Shown here piece after piece: positions 25,151-34,007 of a stretch of 64,000 bases of DNA. Position 1 is the stretch's first letter, and each line of letters opens with the position of its first letter. Location: NCBI GenBank assembly GCA_963735055.1, contig CAVTJN010000004.1, positions 496,001 through 560,000 on the forward strand, in the 5' to 3' direction. The position numbers were made by a program, and so were the translations under genes. This DNA comes from JBBITI01 sp963735055. GTDB taxonomy: Bacteria; Chloroflexota; Dehalococcoidia; Dehalococcoidales; UBA2162. The notes below the pieces were generated by a model. That model did not search any database. It was not told where the DNA came from and saw only the letters and a list, made by a program, of their open reading frames with translations.

Positions 25151-26140
25151 GTGGAAGCCCTGACGCGTTTGGCGGATCGCGCCCTGGACGGCCAGGACCT
25201 CACAGCCAAGCAGTGCCGTCAGGTACTCGAATGCCCAGACGACGACCTGATTTCGTTACTGCGAGAAACGTACCGGGTGCGGAAGGCGTACTTCGGGAAC
25301 CGAGTCCACGTCCAGGTTTTAAGAAACGCCAAGAGCGGCCTGTGCACCGAGGACTGCCATTATTGCGCCCAGTCCCGTGTTTCTGAAGCCGACATCGAAA
25401 AGTACGCCCTGGTTTCAAAAGAGACCCTGCTGGCCGAGGCCCGCAAGGCGTTACAGATCAAAGCGACGCGCTTCTGCCTGGCAACCAGCGGCGCACGGCC
25501 CAACGATCGTGAGATCGACCAGCTCTGCGACACCATCGCGGCGATCAAGCAGGAGACGCAACTCCCCCTGTGCGCGTCGGTGGGGCTGGTCACCGGTGAT
25601 CAGGCTCGGAGACTCAAGGCCGCCGGCCTGGACCGGGTGAACCACAACCTGAATGCCAGCCGCCGCTACTACCCCCAGATATGTACCACCCACACTTACC
25701 AGGACCGGACCGACACAGTGGCCCGATGCCGGACAGCGGGGCTGGAGATCTGCTCCGGGGGCATCGTCGGGCAGGGAGAGACCGACGACGATATCATCGA
25801 CATGTTCCGGGCGCTACGGGAGATCAGACCGGAGGCGGTGCCAATAAACTTCCTGGTGCCGATCGAGGGTACGCCGTTCGGCGGCCTGGATACCGGGCTG
25901 AATCCGCGCAAGTGCCTCAGAATACTCTGCCTCACCCGGATGCTCAATCCGAGGAGCGAGGTGCGGGCGGCGGGCGGCTGGGAATACCACATGCGATCGC
26001 TGAAGGCACTGGCGCTCTATGCCGCCGACTCCATTTTCGTAACCGGCTACCTCACGACGGGCGGAACGTCGGTCCGCGAAGTCTGCGACATGATTGCAGA
26101 CCTGGGTTTTGAATCAACGATCGAGGACACGGGCGGCTGA
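25151..26140 (+). CDS. bioB: Biotin synthase
   Basis: A 329-residue radical SAM enzyme that inserts sulfur into dethiobiotin, the last step of biotin synthesis. The radical cluster cysteines are Cys65, Cys69 and Cys72 (CTEDCHYCAQS). Conserved downstream segments include LCASVGLVTGDQ, RVNHNLNASRRYYPQIC with the 2Fe-2S cysteine and YxxI region, and CSGGIVGQGETDDD. The Arg ligand region near the end (VRAAGGWEYHMRSLK) is present. The GTG start lies three bases after the methyltransferase stop, with AAGGGA 7 bases upstream. First of four contiguous biotin genes. Confidence 0.95.
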   Translation: MEALTRLADRALDGQDLTAKQCRQVLECPDDDLISLLRETYRVRKAYFGNRVHVQVLRNAKSGLCTEDCHYCAQSRVSEADIEKYALVSKETLLAEARKALQIKATRFCLATSGARPNDREIDQLCDTIAAIKQETQLPLCASVGLVTGDQARRLKAAGLDRVNHNLNASRRYYPQICTTHTYQDRTDTVARCRTAGLEICSGGIVGQGETDDDIIDMFRALREIRPEAVPINFLVPIEGTPFGGLDTGLNPRKCLRILCLTRMLNPRSEVRAAGGWEYHMRSLKALALYAADSIFVTGYLTTGGTSVREVCDMIADLGFESTIEDTGG

Positions 26141-27312
26141 ACAACCAACAGTACTTCTCCCAACAACTTGCCTCACTTGAGGAACAGGGGCTGCTTCGCG
26201 ATCTCGTCATCTTACCTGGGACAACCCGACACAAGACGGGAGACGACGCGACAGTCCTGAATTTCTCATCAAACGACTACCTTGGTCTGGCGACAGATCC
26301 GAGGCTCAAAGAGGCAGCCACCGCCGCCATAGACAGGTACGGCGCGGGAGCGACGGCCTCGCGGCTTCTTGCCGGTCACCTGCCGATCGCTGAGGAGTTG
26401 GAGACCGACCTGGCCCGCATGATGGGGACAGAGGCAGCCCTGGTGTTCGGCAGCGGGTTCCTGACCAACCTTGGCGTGCTCTCGGCCATTGGCGAGAAGG
26501 GCGACGAGGTGTTTTCCGACCAGTTGAATCACGCCAGCATAATTGACGGCATCAGGTTGAGCCACGCCCATTGTTCCCGCTACCGGCACAAGGACCTCGA
26601 TCATCTCGAGTCATTGCTCAAGAAATGCGGCGCCACGGGCAAGAAGGTCATAGTGAGCGAGTCCGTGTTCAGCATGGACGGGGACGTCGCCCCGGTCAAG
26701 GGACTGGCGGAACTCGCCGACCGTCATGACGCCCTGCTTGTCATCGACGAGGCTCACGCCATCGGCGTGATGGGGAAGGGCGGAGCAGGCCTTTGCCGGC
26801 TGCCGGCCAGCAACGTCCGTCCGGACGTGGTCGTCGGCACGTTGAGCAAAGCGCTCGGAGGGTACGGCGGCTTCGCTGCCTGTTCCCGGACGGTCCGCAG
26901 CTTCCTCATAAACAAGGCACGCACGTTCATCTACTCCACGGGACTACCTCCTTCGTGCTTCGGGAGCGCCCGCGAGGCGGTCGCGATCGTGACCGCCCAC
27001 CCCGAAAAGGGCGGGCAACTCCTGGACAAAGCCCGCCGGTTCCACGGCCTGCTGGCCGGAAAGGGCCTCAATACAGGTGAATTCGAGTCTCATATCCTGC
27101 GCATCGTGATTGGCGCTAACGACGGGGCGTTACGTTTTGCCGACCTGCTCACGCGGCAAGGATTGCTGGTCAGAGCAATCCGGCCCCCCACCGTACCCGC
27201 CGGAACGGCGCGGGTCCGTCTCTCGATCACCCTGTCCATGAACGACAAGGACCTTACCCGGGCCGCCGGGACAATGGCCGCCGCGGCGCGGGAAACGGGG
27301 CTTCTGCCATGA
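26137..27312 (+). CDS. bioF: 8-amino-7-oxononanoate synthase, apparently CTG-initiated
   Basis: PLP enzyme condensing pimeloyl-ACP/CoA with L-alanine, first ring-forming step of biotin synthesis. The full family length of about 391 residues is reached only from CTG 26137, which overlaps the bioB stop (CTGA) and has GAGGA 9 bases upstream. In-frame codons between the preceding TGA and 26398 contain no ATG, GTG or TTG. The N-terminus from there is typical: QLASLEEQGLLRDL, then VLNFSSNDYLGLA and YGAGATASRLLAGHL. The PLP aspartate is in VIDEAHAIG (about 204) and the PLP lysine is about 238 in TLSKALGGYGGF. A start at TTG 26398 would delete the substrate-binding N-terminus. Confidence 0.9.
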   Translation: MNNQQYFSQQLASLEEQGLLRDLVILPGTTRHKTGDDATVLNFSSNDYLGLATDPRLKEAATAAIDRYGAGATASRLLAGHLPIAEELETDLARMMGTEAALVFGSGFLTNLGVLSAIGEKGDEVFSDQLNHASIIDGIRLSHAHCSRYRHKDLDHLESLLKKCGATGKKVIVSESVFSMDGDVAPVKGLAELADRHDALLVIDEAHAIGVMGKGGAGLCRLPASNVRPDVVVGTLSKALGGYGGFAACSRTVRSFLINKARTFIYSTGLPPSCFGSAREAVAIVTAHPEKGGQLLDKARRFHGLLAGKGLNTGEFESHILRIVIGANDGALRFADLLTRQGLLVRAIRPPTVPAGTARVRLSITLSMNDKDLTRAAGTMAAAARETGLLP

Positions 27313-28043
27313 GCCGCGGCATCTTCATCACAGGCACGGACACCGGTGTCGGCAAGACGGTGGTGACCGCCGGTATTGTGCGATGGCTGAGAAGGAAGGG
27401 AATCGACACCGTCCCGATGAAACCGGTGCAGACCGGGGCCGAAAAACGCGGCGGTGAGTTGGCCGCCCCCGACCTGGCATTCTGTCTGGCCGCTTCAGGC
27501 ATGCAGCCCAGCCCGGACGAACTCCGCCTGATGTCGCCATACCTGTATGAACCCGCCTGCAGCCCGCATCTCGCCGGCAGGCTCGCCGGGCGGTACCCGG
27601 AAACGGCGAAGATCACGGAGTGCCTGGGCGCCCTCCTGGCAAGGCACCAGACGGCGGTGGTGGAGGGTGCCGGCGGCATCATGGCGCCTCTGAACGAAAC
27701 CGACACCATGCTCGACTTGATGAGGACCATGGGGTTTCCGGTGGTCCTGGTATCGAGGGTGGGGCTCGGCGGCATCAACCACGCATTGCTGTCGATACAG
27801 GCATTACGCGCAGCACGGCTGGAACTGCTCGGAGTGATATTCAACCAGCCAGCCGCGCCGTCGCCCGAAGACCGGTTCATTGAAGAGGACAATCCCAGAA
27901 CCATAGCCCGGCTCGGCGGAGTGACGGTCCTGGGCAAAATTGACTACTGCGACATGGGAGCGCCGGCCAACGAAATTTGGCACCGTTTCGACCAGTCTGT
28001 GCCCGGACTTCAACTTATCCGGCAGACACTGGAGGGCGGCTAA
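27309..28043 (+). CDS. bioD: Dethiobiotin synthetase
   Basis: A 244-residue ATP-dependent carboxylase that closes the ureido ring of dethiobiotin from diaminopelargonate and CO2. The P-loop is FITGTDTGVGKTVVTAGI near the N-terminus. The substrate block is KPVQTGAE, and VEGAGGIMAPLN is the conserved ATP/Mg segment. The length is usual. The ATG overlaps the bioF stop (ATGA) and its TAA overlaps the bioA ATG, consistent with one polycistronic message. Confidence 0.94.
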   Translation: MSRGIFITGTDTGVGKTVVTAGIVRWLRRKGIDTVPMKPVQTGAEKRGGELAAPDLAFCLAASGMQPSPDELRLMSPYLYEPACSPHLAGRLAGRYPETAKITECLGALLARHQTAVVEGAGGIMAPLNETDTMLDLMRTMGFPVVLVSRVGLGGINHALLSIQALRAARLELLGVIFNQPAAPSPEDRFIEEDNPRTIARLGGVTVLGKIDYCDMGAPANEIWHRFDQSVPGLQLIRQTLEGG

Positions 28044-29362
28044 TGGGCGAAGACCTGAGACAGCTCGACATCAAGTACCTGTGGCACCCCTGCACCGACA
28101 TCAACGGATTCGAGGCGGCGCCGATCCCGATAGTGGAACGCGCCAAAGGCGTATACCTGTACGAGGCAGGAGGCCGGCCGTTGCTCGACGGCATTTCGTC
28201 ATGGTGGTGCGTGAACCTGGGGCATGGCCACCCGAAGCTGATCGCGGCGATTCAGCAACAGGCGGCCCGACTGCAGCACGCCATATTGGGCGGCATGTCG
28301 CACCCGGGCGCGATCCTGCTGGCCCAGCGCCTAGCTCAAATCACCCCGGGAAACCTCGAGCATTCGTTCTTTTGCAGCGATGGAGCTTCCGCCGTCGAAG
28401 CCGCCCTCAAGATAGCAGTCCAGTACTGGGCTAACATCGGCGAGAAGGGCAGGACGTGGTTTGTGGGTCTGGAAGAAGGCTATCATGGCGACACCCTGGG
28501 GGCGATGGGAGTGGGGTACGTTGAGGCATTCCACCACGACTACCGCGAGGTGGTCCGCCCGGCATATCACGCCTTGTCACCGCACTGCACCCAGTGCCCG
28601 CGCGGCAGACAACCGGAATCGTGCGCAACTGAGTGTTTCGATTCAATGGAGAACCTGCTGCGGCAGCATCACGAGAGCATCGCGGCCGTCATCGTGGAGC
28701 CGCTATGCCAGGCAGCGGCCGGTATCCGGATCTACCCCGAAGAGTATCTGCGAAGGCTGCGAAAGGTGTGCGATGAGCACGGATTGATACTGATCGCCGA
28801 CGAGATTGCGATCGGCTTCGGCCGCACCGGCAGCATGTTCGCCTGCCAGCGGGCGGGAATCGTCCCCGACATCATGACGGTAGGCAAAGGCCTCACCGGC
28901 GGCTACATGCCGATGAGCGCGGCGGTAGCCAACGACCGGATCTACGATTCGTTCCGCAACCGGAATCAAGGCCGGGACAACACGCTGTGGCACAGCCACA
29001 CTTTTGGCGGGAATCCGATCATTGCGGCGCTGGCCCTGGCCGCCATTGATGTCTACGCCGACGAGCACATAGTTGAGCAATGCCAGCCCCGCATCGGCCA
29101 GCTCGCCCGAGGCATGACTGAGATTGCGGCCCTCATGCCCGGTTCGAAGATGCGGGCACTGGGGATGATGGGGGTGGTAGAAATCAGTGACGCCGCCGGC
29201 GGGGCGACACGGGCGGCGGCAGTGGTGAAGAAGGCCTACGAGCTGGGACTGTTCCTACGGCCGAGAGGGCGGGCGGTCTACTTGTGGCCGCCGCTGACCA
29301 CTGCAGAGGCCGAACTCGGTTCGATGCTGGCCATCATCAAACAGTCGGTTCAAATGACGTGA
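28043..29362 (+). CDS. bioA: Adenosylmethionine-8-amino-7-oxononanoate aminotransferase
   Basis: About 439 residues from ATG 28043, which overlaps the bioD stop. PLP class-III aminotransferase that uses SAM as amino donor. The N-terminal KYLWHPCTDINGFEAAPIPI is the BioA signature. The PLP aspartate is Asp253 (ADEIAIGFGRTG) and the Schiff-base lysine is Lys282 (GKGLTGGYMP). Cys182, Cys185, Cys194 and Cys198 (CTQCPRGRQPESCATEC) form a four-cysteine insert of the kind found in Gram-positive-type BioA. No bioC or bioH is present, so pimelate supply lies elsewhere. The last 13 bases overlap the convergent CoA transferase gene. Confidence 0.94.
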   Translation: MGEDLRQLDIKYLWHPCTDINGFEAAPIPIVERAKGVYLYEAGGRPLLDGISSWWCVNLGHGHPKLIAAIQQQAARLQHAILGGMSHPGAILLAQRLAQITPGNLEHSFFCSDGASAVEAALKIAVQYWANIGEKGRTWFVGLEEGYHGDTLGAMGVGYVEAFHHDYREVVRPAYHALSPHCTQCPRGRQPESCATECFDSMENLLRQHHESIAAVIVEPLCQAAAGIRIYPEEYLRRLRKVCDEHGLILIADEIAIGFGRTGSMFACQRAGIVPDIMTVGKGLTGGYMPMSAAVANDRIYDSFRNRNQGRDNTLWHSHTFGGNPIIAALALAAIDVYADEHIVEQCQPRIGQLARGMTEIAALMPGSKMRALGMMGVVEISDAAGGATRAAAVVKKAYELGLFLRPRGRAVYLWPPLTTAEAELGSMLAIIKQSVQMT

Positions 29363-30543
29363 TCCTGCCTTAGTTGAGCGACCGCGTCGGCGCTCATTCC
29401 CAAGAGATCCTGAAGCACCGCCGCGGTGTGCTCGCCGAGTCCGGGGGCTCCTCCCTCCACCCGCCCCGGGGTGCGCGAGAACTTGAACGGCGAATTCACC
29501 ACCTCGAATGTACCCGCGCCGGCCTGCTCGACCTTGACGATCATTCCCCGGGCCGCCACCTGGGGATGGGCGGCAGCCCCGGCAATGCTGTTCACCGGAC
29601 TGCAAGCGATGCCGGCCGCTTCGAGATCCGCCATCCACTCCCGGGTGGTCTTGGCTTTGAACGCCGGCGCCATGATGGGCGCCAGATCGCCATAGTTCTG
29701 GGTCCGCAGCCAGCCGTCGGCGAAGCGGGGGTCATCGATGATGTCCACGCGCCCGATCAAGGCGCAGAAAAGCGGCCACTGGTCGTCCAGCCCGCCTTTG
29801 AGAGCAAGTGCAACATATCCATCCCGGGTGGCGAAGGTCTGAAACGGGGTGAACACGGGGTGCCGGGTACCGAGCGCTCGGGGCTCTTCCCCGGTGTTCA
29901 GATACCGGACGAAAGCGTTTTCCTGAACCGTAATCTGGCAGTCGAGCATGCCTATATCGATGTACTGCCCCTGGCCGCTGGTATGGCGTTCGTGCAGGGC
30001 AGCCAGGATGGCGGTACACAGGAATTGCCCGGCGGCGATGTCGCCGTAGGATACCCCCGGTCTCACCGGTGGGCCGCCCTCGTCGCCGGTGACGCTCATG
30101 ATACCGCCCATGGCCTGAATAGTAACGTCAAACGCCGGCTTGGCGGCGTCAGGCCCGGTCTGCCCGAATCCCGATCCCGCCGCATAGATGATGGCGGGGT
30201 TGTGCTGTTTAATAGCTTCGTAGCCCACGCCAAGTCGATCCATCGTTCCCGGCGAGAAATTTTCCACCAGGATATCGGCCTTCTTGACCAGGCCAAGGAA
30301 GACCGCCGCTCCCCGGGGGCTGCTAAGATCGAGGGTGAGGCTCTTCTTCCCCCGATTAAGACTGAGAAAGTAGGTGCTGACGCCACGCACCACCGGACCG
30401 CTGCCGCGGGCGACATCCCCCACGCCGGGCCGCTCCACCTTGATCACCTCGGCGCCGAGATCGCTCAACAGCATGGTGGCGAAAGGACCCAGGAGGAGTT
30501 GAGACAGGTCGAGGACCTTAATTCCGCTTAAAGGGCCAGGCAT
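29350..30543 (-). CDS. CaiB/BaiF family (class III) CoA transferase
   Basis: About 397 residues from the ATG at 30543; the frame is open to 30588, but the usual N-terminus is MPGPLSGIKVLDLSQLLLGP. Family III CoA transferases move CoA between two carboxylic acids (formyl-, succinyl-, carnitine or bile-acid types) through an aspartyl-CoA thioester. The candidate catalytic Asp is in GQYIDIGMLD. Other blocks are GAEVIKVERPGVGD, LSLNRGKKSLTLDL and ILVENFSPGTMDRLG. Substrate not predictable. It lies downstream of an ABC exporter on the same strand (72-base gap) and overlaps bioA's end. The acyl-CoA gene cluster at 45-53 kb is a plausible metabolic partner. Confidence 0.9.
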   Translation of the reverse strand: MPGPLSGIKVLDLSQLLLGPFATMLLSDLGAEVIKVERPGVGDVARGSGPVVRGVSTYFLSLNRGKKSLTLDLSSPRGAAVFLGLVKKADILVENFSPGTMDRLGVGYEAIKQHNPAIIYAAGSGFGQTGPDAAKPAFDVTIQAMGGIMSVTGDEGGPPVRPGVSYGDIAAGQFLCTAILAALHERHTSGQGQYIDIGMLDCQITVQENAFVRYLNTGEEPRALGTRHPVFTPFQTFATRDGYVALALKGGLDDQWPLFCALIGRVDIIDDPRFADGWLRTQNYGDLAPIMAPAFKAKTTREWMADLEAAGIACSPVNSIAGAAAHPQVAARGMIVKVEQAGAGTFEVVNSPFKFSRTPGRVEGGAPGLGEHTAAVLQDLLGMSADAVAQLRQDHVI

Positions 30544-30615
30544 ATCGTCTTCACCCGTAATGCGCCAAATCGCCCGGGTACAATACATTCCGGGTAGCGC
30601 CCGAAACAGAGGGCC

Positions 30616-31857
30616 TCAAACGGCGTCAGTGCGAAAACGCCTTATCGCGATGATGGCGAAGACAGCCGCAAATGCGGCCAGCATCAGTATGTCGGGAACG
30701 ACGGAATTGAAATCCCCGCCAAACACCAGGAGACTGTTGAATCCGGAATTGGCCCAGCCGTGCGGTGTCAGGCGGGCGATAGACTGCATCCATTTCGGAG
30801 TAATAAAGAGCGGCCACCAACAGCCACCGAGTGGTGCGAGGACGAGTGAAACGAGCACACCCAACGCCCCGGCGCTCTTCTCGGTCCGGGCCAGCGTAGC
30901 AAGCATGATGGAAAACGAAGTAGACACCAACACCATCGCGACCGAAAGCACAATAACGCCGATGGGCGACAGGCCCATGTCCATGCCAAACACCAGAACG
31001 CCGGCGGTCCAGAAGATGACCACCTGGATCAATCCCTTAACCACGGTCCCGGCGAACATGCCGCCGAGTATGGCCGAGCGCCGGGCAGAGCCGGCAAGCA
31101 GCCGCTCCAAGGTGTTGGTCTGCCGTTCCCGGACAATTATCGAGGCGGACTGTGCGGCGGCGAAGAAAGTGAACATCACCAGATAGCCCGGGATCACCCA
31201 GTTGGCGGGGTTCCCGGCCTCGACGTCACCCACCCGCTGAGTGTCAAAGGTGACGAGCGCCGGGGAGGGGCTTGCGGGGGAGACAAGTACCCGCTGGATC
31301 TCGGTACCCAGGCCGGAAACGTTGCCCGAAATCAGCGCCTGCTCGACGATTAGACTAACGGCCGTATTGGTGGCGAGTTGTTCCGAGCCCACCCGCGCGG
31401 CGATGTTGGCGGCAAGACCGTTCAAGGCTCCGCGGGTCGTGCTGGCTGACGGATCAACGACGACCTCAAGGCGGGTGCCGTAGCCGAGCATCACTCCCTT
31501 GGTAAAATCCTCGGGGAACGCCAGAAACCCGCCCAGCTTATGGTCTTTGACGTCTTGAAGCGCCTGACTGTAATCCCTGTCCCAGACGATCTGGGGCTGC
31601 CCGGGCGGGAGTTGGCCGGGATCTCCGGTTTCCATGGCACCGATAATCTGGTAGCTGATGCTCCCCTCGCCCTCCCGGCTGACGACGTGGAGCTTCAACC
31701 GCTCATCTTCGCTGCCAACCCCCCGGAACATGGCGCTGAAGATGAAGACGAAGATGAAAGGGAAGAGAATGAAGAAGAACAGAGCAAGGCGGTCAGTCGC
31801 GAAAATCCTCAGGTCTTTGGCCGCAATGAACCAGACGTGCCTCAATTGTCTCATCAA
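30616..31857 (-). CDS. ABC-2 type transporter permease (second subunit)
   Basis: A 413-residue membrane subunit of an ABC-2 exporter. One helix near the N-terminus (LALFFFILFPFIFVFIFSAMF) is followed by a large extracytoplasmic domain of about 180 residues and then five helices with the conserved RERQTNTLERLLAGSARR cytoplasmic loop, the YhaP/NatB-like layout. It overlaps the preceding permease gene by four bases. With the second permease and one ATPase it makes a complete heterodimeric exporter. The substrate is unknown: drugs, sodium, lipids or peptides are all exported by relatives. Confidence 0.88.
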   Translation of the reverse strand: MMRQLRHVWFIAAKDLRIFATDRLALFFFILFPFIFVFIFSAMFRGVGSEDERLKLHVVSREGEGSISYQIIGAMETGDPGQLPPGQPQIVWDRDYSQALQDVKDHKLGGFLAFPEDFTKGVMLGYGTRLEVVVDPSASTTRGALNGLAANIAARVGSEQLATNTAVSLIVEQALISGNVSGLGTEIQRVLVSPASPSPALVTFDTQRVGDVEAGNPANWVIPGYLVMFTFFAAAQSASIIVRERQTNTLERLLAGSARRSAILGGMFAGTVVKGLIQVVIFWTAGVLVFGMDMGLSPIGVIVLSVAMVLVSTSFSIMLATLARTEKSAGALGVLVSLVLAPLGGCWWPLFITPKWMQSIARLTPHGWANSGFNSLLVFGGDFNSVVPDILMLAAFAAVFAIIAIRRFRTDAV

Positions 31858-33035
31858 CGGCCACCTCCGGGCACCGGCCGGAAGAAGAACCGGCTCAATA
31901 GCAGCGCCGCGACGGCCACGCCGAGAATAATCGCCAGGTCCCCGCCAACGCCAGCGAGGGACTTACCCCCGTTGATGATGCCCACCAGGGCTTCGTTGAC
32001 ATATTTGTTGATGGAGAACTTGCTGAGGATGGCAAAAACGCCCGACCCGGGAATAGTAAAGAACGTGCCCCCCAGAATCACCGATACGTTGGTGAACACG
32101 ACCGACATCCAAGTGGCCTGGTCGGGGGTCCGGGAGATGGCGGCGATAAGCAGGCCCAACGCACTGGCAGCGGCGGAAAAGACAAAGGCCACGACGATGA
32201 CCTGCAAAAAGGACAACGGCGTAAACAGCCGGAAGACGGCATAGCTCAGGGCAAGCAGAATCAGCGTCTGCACGAATCCGCGAAGCAACCCCGAAAAGAA
32301 CTTGCCGGCGAACAACTCGCCGCGGGTGAGTCGCGTGGTGAGCATACGCTCCAGGGTCCCTTTCCGCCGCTCATCGACGATGACCTGGGCGCTCAGCGAA
32401 ATAGCAAACAGCACGAACATGGTGATGATGCCGGGCAGAAATTGGTTCACCGGGTCCGGGCTGCTGCCTTCCATCGTCTCCGTAACCCGCACCAGTGGAG
32501 ACGCGTGTTCCCGATCAATGAACCGTTGTACCGTGACCTCGATTTCTGTGGCGGAGGTATTCATACCGGCGATCAGTTGTTCAACCCGGTCGGCCACCTG
32601 AAACTCCCGATTGATCTGCTCAGCAACGCCGCGCACCATGCTCGAAACAATCTGGCCGTCGGTTCCGCCGTTCCCCCTTTGTCTAAACACGAGTTGCGCG
32701 GGTTGACCGGCGGCGATACTGTTGGAGAAGCCAGCCGGGATGTACGTCACCAGCAGGAGATCAGATCTCTGCAGCTTGTTCTCGGCCGCACCCGCAGAGA
32801 GCAACTGCACATCCAGACTATCTATCGCCTGAAGGCGTTCCAGAAACCGATCGGCGTACACGCCCTGATCTTCATTGACGACGCTGGCAGTGCCGTGGAA
32901 CTGACCCGATCCGCCGAACGCCCCGTACATCAGAGCGAAGATAGCCACCGGCAACAGCAGACTGAATGAAAGGTCAGCCTTGTCCTGGAGATAGCTCCGG
33001 ACTTCCCTGAGGGCGACGATTATGGCTCTTGTCAT
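31854..33035 (-). CDS. ABC-2 type transporter permease (first subunit)
   Basis: A 393-residue paralogous permease with the same architecture: an N-terminal helix (LSFSLLLPVAIFALMYGAF), a long external domain with HGTASVVNEDQGVYADRF, and C-terminal helices after VDERRKGTLERMLTTRLTRG. The two permeases probably pair across the membrane with an ATPase dimer. It overlaps the ATPase stop at 33035 and the second permease start, so all three are translationally coupled. No substrate clue. Confidence 0.88.
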   Translation of the reverse strand: MTRAIIVALREVRSYLQDKADLSFSLLLPVAIFALMYGAFGGSGQFHGTASVVNEDQGVYADRFLERLQAIDSLDVQLLSAGAAENKLQRSDLLLVTYIPAGFSNSIAAGQPAQLVFRQRGNGGTDGQIVSSMVRGVAEQINREFQVADRVEQLIAGMNTSATEIEVTVQRFIDREHASPLVRVTETMEGSSPDPVNQFLPGIITMFVLFAISLSAQVIVDERRKGTLERMLTTRLTRGELFAGKFFSGLLRGFVQTLILLALSYAVFRLFTPLSFLQVIVVAFVFSAAASALGLLIAAISRTPDQATWMSVVFTNVSVILGGTFFTIPGSGVFAILSKFSINKYVNEALVGIINGGKSLAGVGGDLAIILGVAVAALLLSRFFFRPVPGGGR

Positions 33036-33784
33036 CAGTCTCGTAACGTGCGACCGGTGAGTTTCAGGAAGACGTCTTCGAGTGTCACTTTATCCGGAGG
33101 CCCGATGGCGCTCTTCAGATTGCGCGGCGTGTCCATGGCCACAATCCGTCCGCCATCCATGACAGCGATCCGGTCGCAGAGACGGTCGGCTTCCTCCATG
33201 TAGTGGGTCGTGTACAGGACGGTCATTCCATTATTCTTCAAACCAACGATCGTCTGGAAAATGTTGTTGCGTGACTGCGGGTCAATACCGACCGTCGGCT
33301 CATCAAGAAACAGCAATTGCGGATGTCCCATCAGCGCGATCGCCAGGTTGACGCGGCGTTTCATACCTCCGGAGTACTTGTCCACCTTCCCCCGGGCACG
33401 CTCCAGCAGGCCCATTTTATCCAAATGGGTGAGAGCCTGGGTCCGGGCGTCCTTGCCATCCAAACCAACCATACGCCCGAAGAAAACGAGGTTATCCAAT
33501 GCGGAAAGGTCAGGATAGAAAGCCAATTCCTGGGGGCAAACACCGATAAGCGCCCGCACCGCGGCAGGATCCTTACTCATCGAATGCCCACCCACGGCTA
33601 CGTCCCCCCGGTCAGCGTCAAGGACCGTCGACAAGATGCGGATGGTGGTAGTCTTGCCCGCTCCATTTGGCCCGAGGAGCCCGAATATTTCGCCCTTCGA
33701 AATGGAGAATGACACGTCATCGACGGCTTTATGCTGGTTGAAACTCTTGACCAGGTTCTTGACTACAACAAATGGTTCTGCCAT
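33035..33784 (-). CDS. ABC transporter ATP-binding protein
   Basis: A 249-residue nucleotide-binding subunit. Walker A is LLGPNGAGKTTTIRIL, the Q-loop VCPQELAFYPDLSALD, the ABC signature YSGGMKRRVNLAIALMG, Walker B LLFLDEPTVGID, and the switch His is in YTTHYMEEADRLCD. It is the DrrA/NatA/CcmA type that drives two-permease ABC-2 exporters. First gene of the three-gene leftward set; the 220-base gap on its right separates it from the divergent yqeY promoter. Confidence 0.93.
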   Translation of the reverse strand: MAEPFVVVKNLVKSFNQHKAVDDVSFSISKGEIFGLLGPNGAGKTTTIRILSTVLDADRGDVAVGGHSMSKDPAAVRALIGVCPQELAFYPDLSALDNLVFFGRMVGLDGKDARTQALTHLDKMGLLERARGKVDKYSGGMKRRVNLAIALMGHPQLLFLDEPTVGIDPQSRNNIFQTIVGLKNNGMTVLYTTHYMEEADRLCDRIAVMDGGRIVAMDTPRNLKSAIGPPDKVTLEDVFLKLTGRTLRD

Positions 33785-33925
33785 TCGGTCGCTCCAAATT
33801 ACGCGCTGAGCCTGTTCGGCGGAAGGACGCCTGTTATGATAGGGCTCGCCTGTGTCCTTGTCAACACTTGCCGCCGGCGGTTACCCATGACCCCGCTACC
33901 AGCTTCGCGCGACGTCCCAACGAGG

Positions 33926-33954
33926 TTGACAGGCGGCCGGCAAGTACCTAGAAT
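33926..33954 (+). promoter_or_regulatory. Near-consensus sigma70 promoter of yqeY
   Basis: TTGACA at 33926-33931, a 17-base spacer and TAGAAT at 33949-33954. Transcription would start near 33961, about 47 bases before the yqeY ATG. Confidence 0.7.
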
Positions 33955-33979
33955 ATATCGTGATACCGAGGCTGACGCG

Positions 33980-34006
33980 ATGTCAACGAAGGAGTTCGGA
34001 CCTTAG
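33980..34006 (+). CDS. Eight-codon leader frame before yqeY
   Basis: ATG to TAG encoding MSTKEFGP, with GAGG 8 bases upstream of its ATG. The stop lies one base before the yqeY ATG, and the best ribosome site for yqeY (AAGGAG, 33989-33994) is inside this frame. The arrangement suggests reinitiation or a regulatory leader peptide, but it may be chance. Confidence 0.3.
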   Translation: MSTKEFGP

Positions 34007-34007
34007 A

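Noticed and set aside
26398..26400. TTG 26398 as the bioF start
   Set aside because: It would remove conserved N-terminal residues including the NDYLGLA segment that is part of the active site.
29374..30531. 385-codon open frame on the plus strand
   Set aside because: Shadow of the CaiB-type CoA transferase; no recognisable motifs.
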